Assembly: GCA_026770585.1 (NCBI GenBank)
Contig: MU646669.1
Coordinates: forward strand, 245,765 to 260,205
Source: Baffinella frigidus
Lineage: Eukaryota; Cryptophyceae; Cryptomonadales; Baffinellaceae
Direction of reading: 5' to 3'
DNA: 14,441 nt
Shown: positions 7,173-13,817 of the stretch, piece after piece
How positions within the stretch are numbered: the stretch's first letter is position 1
Layout of the letters: each line of letters starts with the position of its first letter
The notes under the pieces: generated by a model
Told to the model about the DNA's origin: nothing
Seen by the model: the letters and a program-made list of their open reading frames with translations, nothing else
Databases searched by the model: none
Translations under genes and position numbers: made by a program

Positions 7173-7288
7173 CTTATCTCACACAATGTATTTATCAATT
7201 GGCTTTACCAATTAAAATGATAAGTTGACGATTTTGTGGGGGAGTCGATTTTCCAAAACCAATTAATAAATACATTGTGTGAGATAAG
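7173..7288. repeat. Inverted-repeat element with 30-bp arms
   Basis: Arms 7173-7202 and 7259-7288 are reverse complements with a single mismatch; the outer ends read CTTATCTCACACAATGTATT. The 56-nt middle is AT-rich. The whole is clearly AT-richer than its surroundings, suggesting an inserted MITE or a hairpin RNA source. A target duplication is not certain (GGT on the left; GGT on the right overlaps the arm). Confidence 0.75.
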
Positions 7289-7320
7289 GTCGGACGTGTC
7301 AGAGAAGGACGGCGAGGGTA

Positions 7321-7504
7321 GAGCCATTTCGGTAGGACTTGTCGCGTTTTCGACTTCGAGATGTCAAGATTTCAGACTTCAAAAAGGTTTTAAAGGGCGT
7401 AAAACGTTTTAAAACGCACCGTTTCAAATCTCATGGTACAAATGAAGTCTCGAAGTCTCGAAGTCTCGAAATCGAAAACGCGACAAGTCCTACCGGAATA
7501 GCTC
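7321..7504. mobile_element. TA-flanked MITE with about 40-bp terminal inverted repeats
   Basis: Arms 7321-7360 and 7465-7504 match with about four differences; shared core GGTAGGACTTGTCGCGTTTT. TA lies immediately outside each end (7319-7320 and 7505-7506), as in Tc1/mariner-type elements. The interior has a perfect CGTTTTAAAACG palindrome and three GAAGTCTC units. No transposase. An open frame that begins inside it and runs on to 7680 is an accident of the element. Confidence 0.8.
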
Positions 7505-7552
7505 TAAAACGCCATCGCCGATGCTTCTGCATTGGGATGCCGCCGCGTTGGG

Positions 7553-7754
7553 CCGCGCCAGGTCAGCAGTTCAATTTTGAAGATGGTGTAGTAAAATCAC
7601 ATTTCATTTGTGTAAAGTTGATTCCACCCGGGAAACACGCCAAAAGTGATGGGAATTGGAGCACTTTGCCGCCGCAATGATGTCTTTTAAAAACAATTTG
7701 TACCAGGATTTGCGAACGAGTGTGCGTGAAAAAATAACTTATGACCTGGCGTGG
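7553..7754. repeat. Possible third inverted-repeat element
   Basis: CGCCAGGTCA near 7556-7565 has a perfect reverse complement TGACCTGGCG at 7742-7751, with weaker matching (AGTT, ATTTT) extending inward. The arms are short, so this is tentative. If real, three foldback elements lie side by side from 7173 to 7754. Confidence 0.3.
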
Positions 7755-7761
7755 CTGCTTC

Positions 7762-7845
7762 AAAGGAAGCATGGTTTTCTGCAAAACCACTTCCAGTGTC
7801 CGCCTATGCTGGGAGCTCGAAGAACCTAAAGGACCTAAAGGACCT
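7762..7845 (+). repeat. Dispersed 85-bp repeat, copy 1
   Basis: AAAGGAAGCATGG, then TTCCAGTGTCCGCCTATG, TGGGAG and AAGGACCTAAAGGA, shared with 11862-11946 in the same orientation. Small indels shift any reading frame between copies, so it is not coding. It abuts the family B copy that starts at 7845. Confidence 0.8.
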
Positions 7846-7948
7846 GACCCTTAAGTGACCAACGGGTGAATAATCGCCCGTGGAAGCCCTAGGCAGGTCC
7901 TAGGGCCCTACGGTAGGGCGTATGAGCCTACTGGGTACTTGAGGGATA
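7845..7948 (-). mobile_element. Family B element, complete copy (reverse)
   Basis: 104 bp. Ends TGACCCTTAAGTGACC and TACTTGAGGGATA are inverted repeats of one another. It has the core CCTAGGGCCCTACGGTAGGG and, in the palindrome slot, GGGTGAATAATCGCCC (7864-7879), here with two mispaired positions. Confidence 0.75.
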
Positions 7949-8044
7949 CGTGAGGGCGCTCCTGGAGGCGGGTGCGGAAGTGGCTTAAAAAAAAAGGGCA
8001 GCTGGATGCACGCCCCTGCATTGATGCGCACCGTCTTGGGTGAA

Positions 8045-8405
8045 CGGGGTAGGGTTTAGGGTTTAGGGTTTGGGGTTTAGGGTTTAGGGTTTGTTATTTA
8101 GGGTTAACGGTTTAGGGTTTAGGTTTTGAGGTTAGGGTTTCAGGTTTCGGGTTAAGGGTTTCGGTTTTCGGTTTTAGGGTTCAGGGGTTGGGGTTTAGGG
8201 TTTAGGGTTCAGGGTTCAGGGTTTAGGGTTTAGGGCTTAGGGTTTGGGGTTTGGGGTCTAGGGTTTGGGGTTTAAGGTGTGGGGTTTGGGGTTTATGTTC
8301 TACGGTTTAGGGTTAAGGGTGTAGGGTTTAGTGTTTAGGGTTCAGGGTTTAGGGTTTAAGGTGTAGGGTTTAGGGTTTAGGGTTTAGGGTTGAGGGTTGA
8401 GGGTT
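8045..8405. repeat. Interstitial TTTAGGG array abutting the armadillo gene
   Basis: About 360 bp of GGGTTTA and variants (GGGTTTG, GGGTTCA, GGGTTAA) on the plus strand. Its right edge meets the armadillo gene inside a repeat unit, and it encodes the end T-L-N-P-K-P and the TAA stop of that frame. Confidence 0.95.
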
Positions 8406-10003
8406 TGAGCGCCCTACCGCCCTCGTTCTCCACTCCCATGATCCAAGTGTGCGCAGCCATCCCCGCCTTCACCGCCTCGATGCCCCCCGCCCTCACAATC
8501 GCCGCACGGTTCGCCTCGCTGTCGGATGCAAGCTTCCGAAGCGCCCTGAAGCCCGTCTGCTGCACTCCCGCGATCGACATGTGCGCCCCCATCCCTACCA
8601 ACACCGCCTCGATGCCCCCTGCACTTGCAATCGCCGCCTTGTTCTCGTCGTTCACTGCAAGGTTCGCAAGCGCCCACAAGCCCTTCTGCTGCACTCCCGA
8701 GACCGACCGGTGGATCCCCATCCCCGCCAACACCGCAGGGATGTCTCCTGCCCTCGCAATCGCCGTCTTGTGCTCGTCGTTGTTGGATGCAAGGTTCCCA
8801 AGCGCCGCGCAGCCCGACTGCTGCACTTCCGAGATCGACGTGTGAGCCCTCATTCCCGCCAACACCACCTCGATGCCCCCTGCCCCCGCAGTCGCTGTCT
8901 TGTACGTGTCGTTAACAGCAAGGTTCCGAATTGCCCTGCAGCCCTGCTCCTGCACTCCCGCGCTCAACCTGTGTGCCACCATCCCCGCAACCACCGCCTC
9001 GATGCCCCCTGCCCTCGAAATCGCCGTCTTGTTCTCCTCGTTCACTGCACGCTTCGAAAGCACCATGCAACCTCTCTCCTGGACTAAAGGGATGGACGTG
9101 TGCACCCCCATCGCCGCCACCACCGCCTCGATGCCCCACGCCCTCCCAATCGCCGCCTTGTTCTCGTCATTCGCTGCAAGGTCCCGAAGCGCCCTGCATC
9201 CCTGCTGCTGCACTTTCGCGATTGACGTGTGTCCCCGCATCCCCGCCACCACCGCCTTGATGCCCCCTGCCCTCACAATCGCTGTGCGGTTCTCCTCGTT
9301 CAAAGAAAGATTCACAAGCGCCCTGCATCCCTCCTCCTGCATCCCCGCGACCGACCTGTGTGCCCGTAACCCTGCCACCACCACCTTGATGCCCCCTGCC
9401 CTCGCAATCGCCGGCGTGTTCTCGTCGTTCATTGCAAGGCTATTAAGCGCCCAGCAACCATTGGCCTGCACTCCCGCGATCGACCCGTGAGCCCCCATCC
9501 CCATCACCAATGCCTCGATGCCCCCCGCCCTCGCAATCGCAGCCTGGATCTCCTCGTTCAAAAAAGAAAGCTTCACAAGCGCCGCGCAGCCGTCCATCTG
9601 CACTTCCGCGATTGACGTGTGTGCCCGCATCCCCCCCACCACCGCCTCGATGCCCCCCACCCTCACAATCGCCGTCGAGTTCTCAACGTTGCCAGCAAGA
9701 TCACAAAGCGCCAAACAGCCCTTCTCCTGCACTTTCGCGATCAAGGTGTGTGCCCGCATCCCCGCAACCACCGCCTCGATGCCCCCCGCCCTCGCAGTCG
9801 CCGTCGCGTTCTTGTCGCTCACTGCCAGCCTCCGAAACGCTGCGCAGCCCTGCTCCTGCACCTCCGCGCTCGACCTGTGTGCCCGCATCGCCGCGACGAC
9901 CGCCTCGATGCGCTCCTCTGGCAGGTCGGTGTGTGTTCGGCAGCTGGTCCGTGGTCGAGATCAGCTCTAAGGCGGCTGCCACGCGATCTTCTTCCGCCGC
10001 CAT
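8377..10003 (-). CDS. Armadillo-type repeat protein, frameshifted near N-terminus and truncated at C-terminus
   Basis: The main frame (9888 to 8377, 503 residues) is eleven 43-44-residue repeats plus a partial twelfth. The consensus is roughly G-G-I-E-A-V-V-A-G-M-R-A-H-x-S-I-A, then V-Q-E-x-G-C-x-A-L-x-N-L-A and N-D-E-N-K-x-A-I-x-R-A, as in armadillo/beta-catenin-like superhelical scaffolds that bind protein partners. The frame is open a little upstream (L-P-E-E-R-I-E-A-V-V-A-A) to about 9955. A second frame begins with ATG at 10003 (context ACATGG): M-A-A-E-E-D-R-V-A-A-A-L-E-L-I-S-T-T-D-Q-L-P-N, which fits as the N-terminus. The two meet at a (GT)n run, 9929-9936, where a two-base loss or one-base gain accounts for the shift; a sequencing error or tiny intron is possible. 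The last unit is cut by the TTTAGGG array, which supplies the stop. Function beyond scaffolding cannot be told. Confidence 0.8.
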
Positions 10004-10010
10004 GTCGTCC

Positions 10011-10045
10011 TGCACTCCCGCGATCGACGTGTTTGCCCCCATCCC
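10011..10045 (-). repeat. Orphan armadillo-repeat fragment upstream of the start codon
   Basis: The plus-strand TGCACTCCCGCGATCGACGT and GCCCCCATCC match a repeat-unit segment of the gene (for example near 8570). In minus-strand sense it reads M-G-A-N-T-S-I-A-G-V-Q just before M-A-A-E-E-D-R and in frame with it. It may extend the N-terminus or be a leftover of recombination between repeats. Confidence 0.65.
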
Positions 10046-10049
10046 GAGA

Positions 10050-10315
10050 TTCTCCTGTAGGCTGCTGGGCGGATCTTCAGCGACGAGGAGGTGTCGGCCG
10101 ACCTGCTGCACCGGGCAGACGCATGGGCATCAGCGATGGAGAAAGGTTCTAGGGGCAGCCGCCCATCATCTTCACTGCCACACGATCCCTCTCCTCTCAC
10201 GATCCCAGCCTGCCTCAGATGGTCTCCCAGGCGGGTCAAGTCTCTCCACGTGCACGAGATGCCGATCTACCTGAAGGCGGACGTGGGGCTCGAGGGCGTC
10301 GGGGCAGCGGTGTGA
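10050..10315 (+). other. Open plus-strand stretch of unknown status
   Basis: A plus-strand frame is open to a TGA at 10313-10315. One part reads I-F-S-D-E-E-V-S-A-D-L-L-H-R-A-D-A-W-A-S-A-M-E-K (about 10072-10143) and the last part S-L-H-V-H-E-M-P-I-Y-L-K-A-D-V-G-L-E-G. Both look more protein-like than the Ser/Pro-rich middle, which would fit two exons around a short intron, but I could not find a donor/acceptor pair with matching phase. It overlaps the 5-prime flank of the armadillo gene on the other strand. Confidence 0.25.
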
Positions 10316-10643
10316 ACGTCTTTCACGAGAACCGCGATTCGTCGGGGTCCCCGTCCTTGGAGGCTTCAACCCCCCCTTTTTAATCGGACAGGCAAAATCC
10401 GCGCGGGTAACCTAAAGGAGGGGGCCGGACGGAAGGCTCTGTGTCGGCGGCGCGCGCGCGCGTTGTGAGCGGCTGCTGCCCACAGCCAGTCCTTGAGGCT
10501 ACCAGGTGCCCTCCGCGCGCTGCTGCGCCCCTCCCTGGAGCGTCCTGAGCAGATTTTGCGCTGGGATTTGCGCTGGGATCCGCTGCTTTCCATGCACGGG
10601 TTGTTTTTGGCGCTGACGTTCGGCGGCGGGGGGCAACACAGCA
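10316..10643. other. Intergenic region upstream of the FrnE-like gene
   Basis: Part of the divergent ~640-bp interval between the armadillo and FrnE-like starts. It holds a CCCCCCCTTTTTAATCGG stretch (10372-10388), an alternating (GC)n run at about 10447-10461 (Z-DNA-prone) and a CGCTGGGATTTGCGCTGGGAT direct repeat near 10559-10579. No TATA box is clear. A TGA at 10614-10616 closes the FrnE frame upstream. Confidence 0.4.
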
Positions 10644-11390
10644 ATGGCGGCATCTGCGATCGCCGTCACGGTCGTCCTGGACTTCATGTGCCCTTGGAGC
10701 TACATAGGTCTGAAATCGCTGGACGTGGCCATGGCCCGCTGGAAGCAGCGCCAACAGCAAGCGGCCGCGCCTGGGTCGCAGTTCCGGATTGAGTTCGTGC
10801 CGTTCGAGTTTGACCCGCCGGGCACGTACCCTCCTGAGGGGACGGACTGGACGGAGTACTGCCGTGGCTACGGGCCGGCGAAGGCACGGTTTTTGCTCGA
10901 GCAAAAGCTTCCCGCGGCGTTCGCGCTCGGGCACAAGCTGGGCATTGAATTCAAGCTGGAACGACGCATCGTGGGCACCGAGGCCGTGAACGCCGCGCTG
11001 CTGGCGGCGCAGGAGAAAAGCCGCGGCATGGCCTTCGCGCTGCGAATGCTGCGGGAGCACTTCGAGCTGCTGCACGACCCCAACGAGCCGCAGCTGCTGG
11101 CGGCGGCGATGTCCGAGCTGGGCGTGCCCGCGGACGCCGCAATGCAGCCGGGTCCCGCGCGCGCGGCGCGCAACGTCGCGCTGACCCAGCGGGGGCGCGC
11201 GATGTCCGGGGGGTCCGTCCCCCACTTCGTGGTCAAGTGCGATGGTGACCCTGGTGGAGGGGACGTGGCGGCGGCGACACCAGGCGGGCCCACGAGTCCC
11301 GAGTTCTTTGAGCAAGTGTTCGCTGAGTGCGAGAAACGCGCTGACGCCGCGCGCGGGGCGGCCCAGGCGGGGCTAGGCGGGGAGCTGTGA
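10644..11390 (+). CDS. DsbA/FrnE-family thioredoxin-fold protein
   Basis: An uninterrupted 248-residue protein. The start is the first ATG (context GCAATGG) after an in-frame TGA at 10614. Residues 8-22 (V-T-V-V-L-D-F-M-C-P-W-S-Y-I-G) are the first strand and active-site turn of the DsbA/FrnE family, here C16-P-W-S19 where most relatives have C-P-W-C. F-x-F-D-P-P ... P-P-E-G-T-D-W-x-E-Y matches the family P-D-x-P-P-E-G-x-D-x-x-E-Y segment; a helical insertion domain follows (about 80-160). S-V-P-H-F-V-V with cis-proline P193 is the conserved thioredoxin-fold strand, and E-F-F-E-Q-V-F is the last helix. The family includes thiol oxidoreductases and 2-hydroxychromene-2-carboxylate isomerase-like enzymes. 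Loss of the second Cys argues against dithiol oxidation and leaves monothiol or glutathione-type chemistry. No signal peptide is evident, so cytosolic is likely. The C-terminus (Gly/Ala-rich, K-C-D-G-D-P-G-G-G) is atypical. Confidence 0.88.
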   Translation: MAASAIAVTVVLDFMCPWSYIGLKSLDVAMARWKQRQQQAAAPGSQFRIEFVPFEFDPPGTYPPEGTDWTEYCRGYGPAKARFLLEQKLPAAFALGHKLGIEFKLERRIVGTEAVNAALLAAQEKSRGMAFALRMLREHFELLHDPNEPQLLAAAMSELGVPADAAMQPGPARAARNVALTQRGRAMSGGSVPHFVVKCDGDPGGGDVAAATPGGPTSPEFFEQVFAECEKRADAARGAAQAGLGGEL

Positions 11391-11626
11391 ATGGGCTGCC
11401 GTGAGTGAAGAATCAAGAGGTGTGCACTTGCTCCACTACCAGGAAAAGGGGTTTCAAACACCCATGGCGCGAGGCCGGTCCGCTAAAATCATCTCGGTGA
11501 TAACCTGGATCGAGTTCAAGTCGGTCCCAGAGAGAGAATTCTTTATTCTCAGAGAGAGAGTTCTTCCCCAAGGTATGCGGGGGGAGGGCTAGTGAGCTCC
11601 TAGGAACGAGTCTCTTGCAGGGGCCC
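11391..11626. other. 3-prime flank of the FrnE-like gene, no gene seen
   Basis: About 235 bp with AGAGAGAGAATTCT repeated in variant form (11529-11565). A 63-codon frame starting at a GTG has no motif. No clear polyadenylation signal. Confidence 0.35.
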
Positions 11627-11748
11627 TACAGGGATACTTCGCTCATAAGAAACCGCCCCCCCCTAGGACCCTACAGTAGGCCTATGCCTAGGGCCCTACG
11701 GTGGTCCTAGGGGGGGAGGCAGTTTCTTATGAGCGAGGTACCCCTGTA
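11627..11748 (+). mobile_element. Family A element, copy 3 (complete)
   Basis: 122 bp, the same length as 3679-3800 but opposite orientation. Ends TACAGGGATACTTCGCTCAT and GAGCGAGGTACCCCTGTA; interior CCTAGGACCCTACAGTAGG then CCTAGGGCCCTACGGTGG. TA at both ends is consistent with a TA target. Confidence 0.85.
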
Positions 11749-12096
11749 GGGCCTACTGCAGGCCTGACCGTTGTGGCACGCTGTCGCATGCCCCGCTGGA
11801 GGACTACCCTTTAGCTTGTTTCTGCTGCGATCCTCTGCACCGGGGGGCTTGATGTGATCCGAAAGGAAGCATGGCCTTTCTGCAGAACCAGTTCCAGTGT
11901 CCGCCTATGGTGGGAGTTGAAAAAACCTCAAGGACCTAAAGGAGCCTGCGTTCTGCTATGCGCTTGGAGATAAACCTTGATTGCTATCAACACGACCGCC
12001 ATGTAGGAACTGCCGCCGAGGCTATGACTGAACGCGCTCAGAGCGCGCTCACCTGGAGAGAGGGCATTTTGAACTGTAGACGTTGTGTACGAACGG
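11749..12096. other. No gene seen apart from a dispersed repeat
   Basis: Holds the second copy of the 85-bp dispersed repeat (11862-11946) and otherwise ordinary sequence. A 61-codon frame at 11958 runs into a family B element and is not credible. Confidence 0.4.
11862..11946 (+). repeat. Dispersed 85-bp repeat, copy 2
   Basis: Partner of 7762-7845, about 80-85 percent identical by eye, same orientation. Here the nearest family B copy is 150 bp further on, not adjacent. Confidence 0.8.
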
Positions 12097-12207
12097 TATC
12101 CCTTAAGTGGCCAGTAGGCTCATACGCCCTACATGTACCGTAGGGCCCTAGGACCTGCCTAGGACCTCCTGGCCCTGAAATTTGTCGGCATGGCCACTTA
12201 AGGGATA
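12097..12207 (+). mobile_element. Family B element, divergent interior
   Basis: 111 bp with terminal repeats TATCCCTTAAGTGGCC and GGCCACTTAAGGGATA, which are perfect reverse complements (16 bp). It has the GTAGGGCCCTAGGACCTGCC core, but the slot that holds a palindrome in other copies is replaced by unrelated sequence. Confidence 0.8.
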
Positions 12208-12295
12208 AATACACATCTCTCAGAGTGCCATGCGGCGGAGGGCACAGGCAGCATCAATTGGCCCTGCAAATCCGAGGTCAACCGTCTGCAGCCCT

Positions 12296-12399
12296 TATCC
12301 CTTAAGTGGCGAGTAGGTTCATACGCCCTACGGTAGGGCCCTAGGACCTGCCTAGGGCGAGTTAGGGCGATTAATCGCCCGTCCGCCACTTAAGGGATA
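12296..12399 (+). mobile_element. Family B element, complete reference copy
   Basis: 104 bp. Terminal repeats TATCCCTTAAGTGGCG and CGCCACTTAAGGGATA are perfect 16-bp reverse complements. Inside are GCCCTAC/GTAGGGC, CCTAGG and a perfect 16-bp palindrome GGGCGATTAATCGCCC at 12365-12380. No coding capacity. Confidence 0.85.
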
Positions 12400-12435
12400 G
12401 GGGTACCTCGCTCATGCAGGGATACCTCGTGTACA
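12400..12435. mobile_element. Family A end fragments
   Basis: GGGGTACCTCGCTCAT followed by CAGGGATACCTCG: two left-end fragments directly after the family B copy, sharing its terminal ATA. Confidence 0.5.
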
Positions 12436-12479
12436 AGAACCCGTAACTTGAGAATACGGAACGGATTCGCCCCCTGCAT

Positions 12480-12572
12480 GTTCTTAATTTAGTACCAGAG
12501 AGGTTCTTAATTTAGTACCAGAGAGTTGACTAAATCTCACTTTAGTCAACCGACTGGTACCACTTTGAGAAC
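12480..12572. repeat. Direct repeat plus long hairpin
   Basis: GTTCTTAATTTAGTACCAGA occurs twice, 23 bp apart (12480 and 12503). The second copy is the left arm of a hairpin: a perfect 10-bp stem GTTGACTAAA/TTTAGTCAAC with a 6-nt loop (12525-12550), extended outward imperfectly so that GTTCTT...GGTACC-like arms pair up to 12572. Confidence 0.7.
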
Positions 12573-12603
12573 ACGACGATCGACCTACCCTCGAGCAAGG
12601 GTG

Positions 12604-12734
12604 TTCTTATGCGAGGTATCTCTGTAAGAAAACGCCCCCCCCCCTTCAGGACCACCACAGGGCCCTGTGTAGGCATGGGCCTACTTTAGGTTCCCTAGGG
12701 AGTTGTGGATTCTCATGAGCGAGGCACCCCTCTA
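12604..12734 (+). mobile_element. Family A element, rearranged copy
   Basis: Begins with a right-end-type sequence (TTCTTATGCGAGGTATCTCTG), then AGAAAACGCC, the AGGACC/AGGGCCCT core, and a normal right end CTCATGAGCGAGGCACCCCT. The left end has been replaced by an inverted copy of the right end. Confidence 0.6.
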
Positions 12735-12780
12735 CAAGGCCTCTTGAGTACACGTGCGTGTCGAGTGCGCAAGACCTCTC

Positions 12781-12904
12781 TACAGGGGTACCTCGCTCAT
12801 GAGAAACCGCCTCCTCCTAGGACCCTACAGTAAGCCTATGCCCAGGGCCCTGTGGTGGTACTAGGGGGGGGGGGTCTGTTTCTTATGAGCGAGGTACCCC
12901 TGTA
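12781..12904 (+). mobile_element. Family A element, complete copy
   Basis: 124 bp with perfect terminal repeats TACAGGGGTACCTCGCTCAT and its reverse complement; the interior matches 11627-11748. A short frame read off the right end (L-M-S-E-V-P-L-Y) is element-derived and not a gene. Confidence 0.85.
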
Positions 12905-13255
12905 CAGAAACCGATCCGTCTGCCTCCTGGTTGCATTTTCTCTCTCGCTTCACTTATTTACACACCAACCCTGCGGCCACCCCCACCCTCCCCCCTGCCC
13001 CCCACGCTCGCCGAGGACAGCGAGAGGAGATAGTCCAGGACGAGCCCGCCTCGGGCCGTTGAAGCCACTGCTCTAGGGAGACTGATCGCGACGCCTGGGA
13101 GAAATGAGTCGAAGGATGGACCCCTCCTCTCGGTTCCGAGGCGGGCCCATCCCCAGACCCGAGGCGGGCCCATCCATAAGTCCAGAGGCGGGGCCCACGC
13201 TCCTTAAATGTACATCTTAGACGTCCCACTTCTCCCAGCACCTGGAAAAGGACGG
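12905..13255. other. No convincing gene; short 23-bp direct repeat
   Basis: Contains CCGAGGCGGGCCCATCC at 13136 and 13159, with a diverged third copy at about 13182 (period 23 bp). Minus-strand frames at 12954-13241 include R-G-G-L-V-L-D-Y-L-L-S-L-S-S-A-S, which could be an exon fragment but has no motif or clear splice sites. Confidence 0.35.
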
Positions 13256-13332
13256 GTTTAGGGTTTAGAGTTTCAGGTTTGGGGTTTGGGGTTTAGGCTT
13301 TACGGTTCAGGATTTCGGGTTTGTGGTTTGGG
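13256..13332. repeat. Short interstitial TTTAGGG array
   Basis: GGGTTTAGGGTTTAGAGTTTCAGG and GGTTTGGGG variants, G-strand on plus. Confidence 0.8.
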
Positions 13333-13409
13333 GCCAACACGGCCGCAAAGCACTCCCCCCCGCGAACGCTAGATACATGTACCTGCCTGGTTTCAGAGAC
13401 CGTTGAAGA

Positions 13410-13715
13410 TATCCCTCAAGTGCCGAGTATCCTAATATGCTCCTCCGTAGGCCTATGTAGGGGCTACCCACACGAGGCTATCCATGCGAACAGATTCATG
13501 CGTCAACTATTGGATTATTGCCCAGGAAACACGCCAAAAGTCAGCAAATGATCACGTTTCCGCCCGCTGAGCGGTCGGACTTGTGTAAAGTATCAAGGCT
13601 TTCATCTGAAAATTACTACACACGTTTACAATCGACATTTATTCTGTTCGCATAGGTAGCCTCGTGCGGACCACCTGCTGGGGGGTCAAATATGACCCGC
13701 TCGCCACTTGAGCTA
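13410..13715 (+). mobile_element. Possible interrupted family B element
   Basis: The left end TATCCCTCAAGTGCCGAG plus 25 bp of family B sequence starts at 13410, and a right end CTCGCCACTTGAGCTA finishes at 13715, preceded by a GGGTCAAATATGACCC near-palindrome (13683-13698) in the family B slot. The ~220 bp between are not family B and may be an insertion. They include GGAAACACGCCAAAAGT, also seen at 7630. Two separate fragments are the alternative. Confidence 0.45.
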
Positions 13716-13817
13716 TCCCTTAAGTGGCGAGTAGGATCATACGCCCTACGGTAGGGTCCTAGGACCTGCCTAGGGCGAGTTAGGGTGAATATTCGCCCGT
13801 CCGCCACTTGAGCTATA
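13714..13817 (+). mobile_element. Family B element, complete copy, abutting a second right end
   Basis: Left end TATCCCTTAAGTGGCGAG, core CCCTACGGTAGGGTCCTAGG, palindrome-slot GGGTGAATATTCGCCC (13783-13798), right end CGCCACTTGAGCTATA. The left end shares its TA with the right end of the preceding fragment (13700-13715). Confidence 0.8.

Noticed and set aside
7339-7680. 113-codon plus-strand frame rich in Lys and Phe
   Set aside because: Begins at a TTG inside a TA-flanked inverted-repeat element; the composition comes from the element.
7762-7845. Conserved coding exon shared with 11862-11946
   Set aside because: Indels between the two copies break every shared frame, so it is a non-coding dispersed repeat.
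8390-9970. Long plus-strand frames (Pro/Ser/Cys-rich, 150-250 codons) opposite the armadillo gene
   Set aside because: They are antisense shadows of a 129-bp-periodic coding repeat; the minus-strand frame has the recognisable armadillo pattern.
10380-11461. Minus-strand frames of 197-311 codons opposite the FrnE-like gene
   Set aside because: High GC keeps antisense frames open; only the plus strand shows the DsbA/FrnE motifs.
12852-13076. 74-codon frame containing L-M-S-E-V-P-L-Y
   Set aside because: The N-terminal part is the family A right end read in frame.
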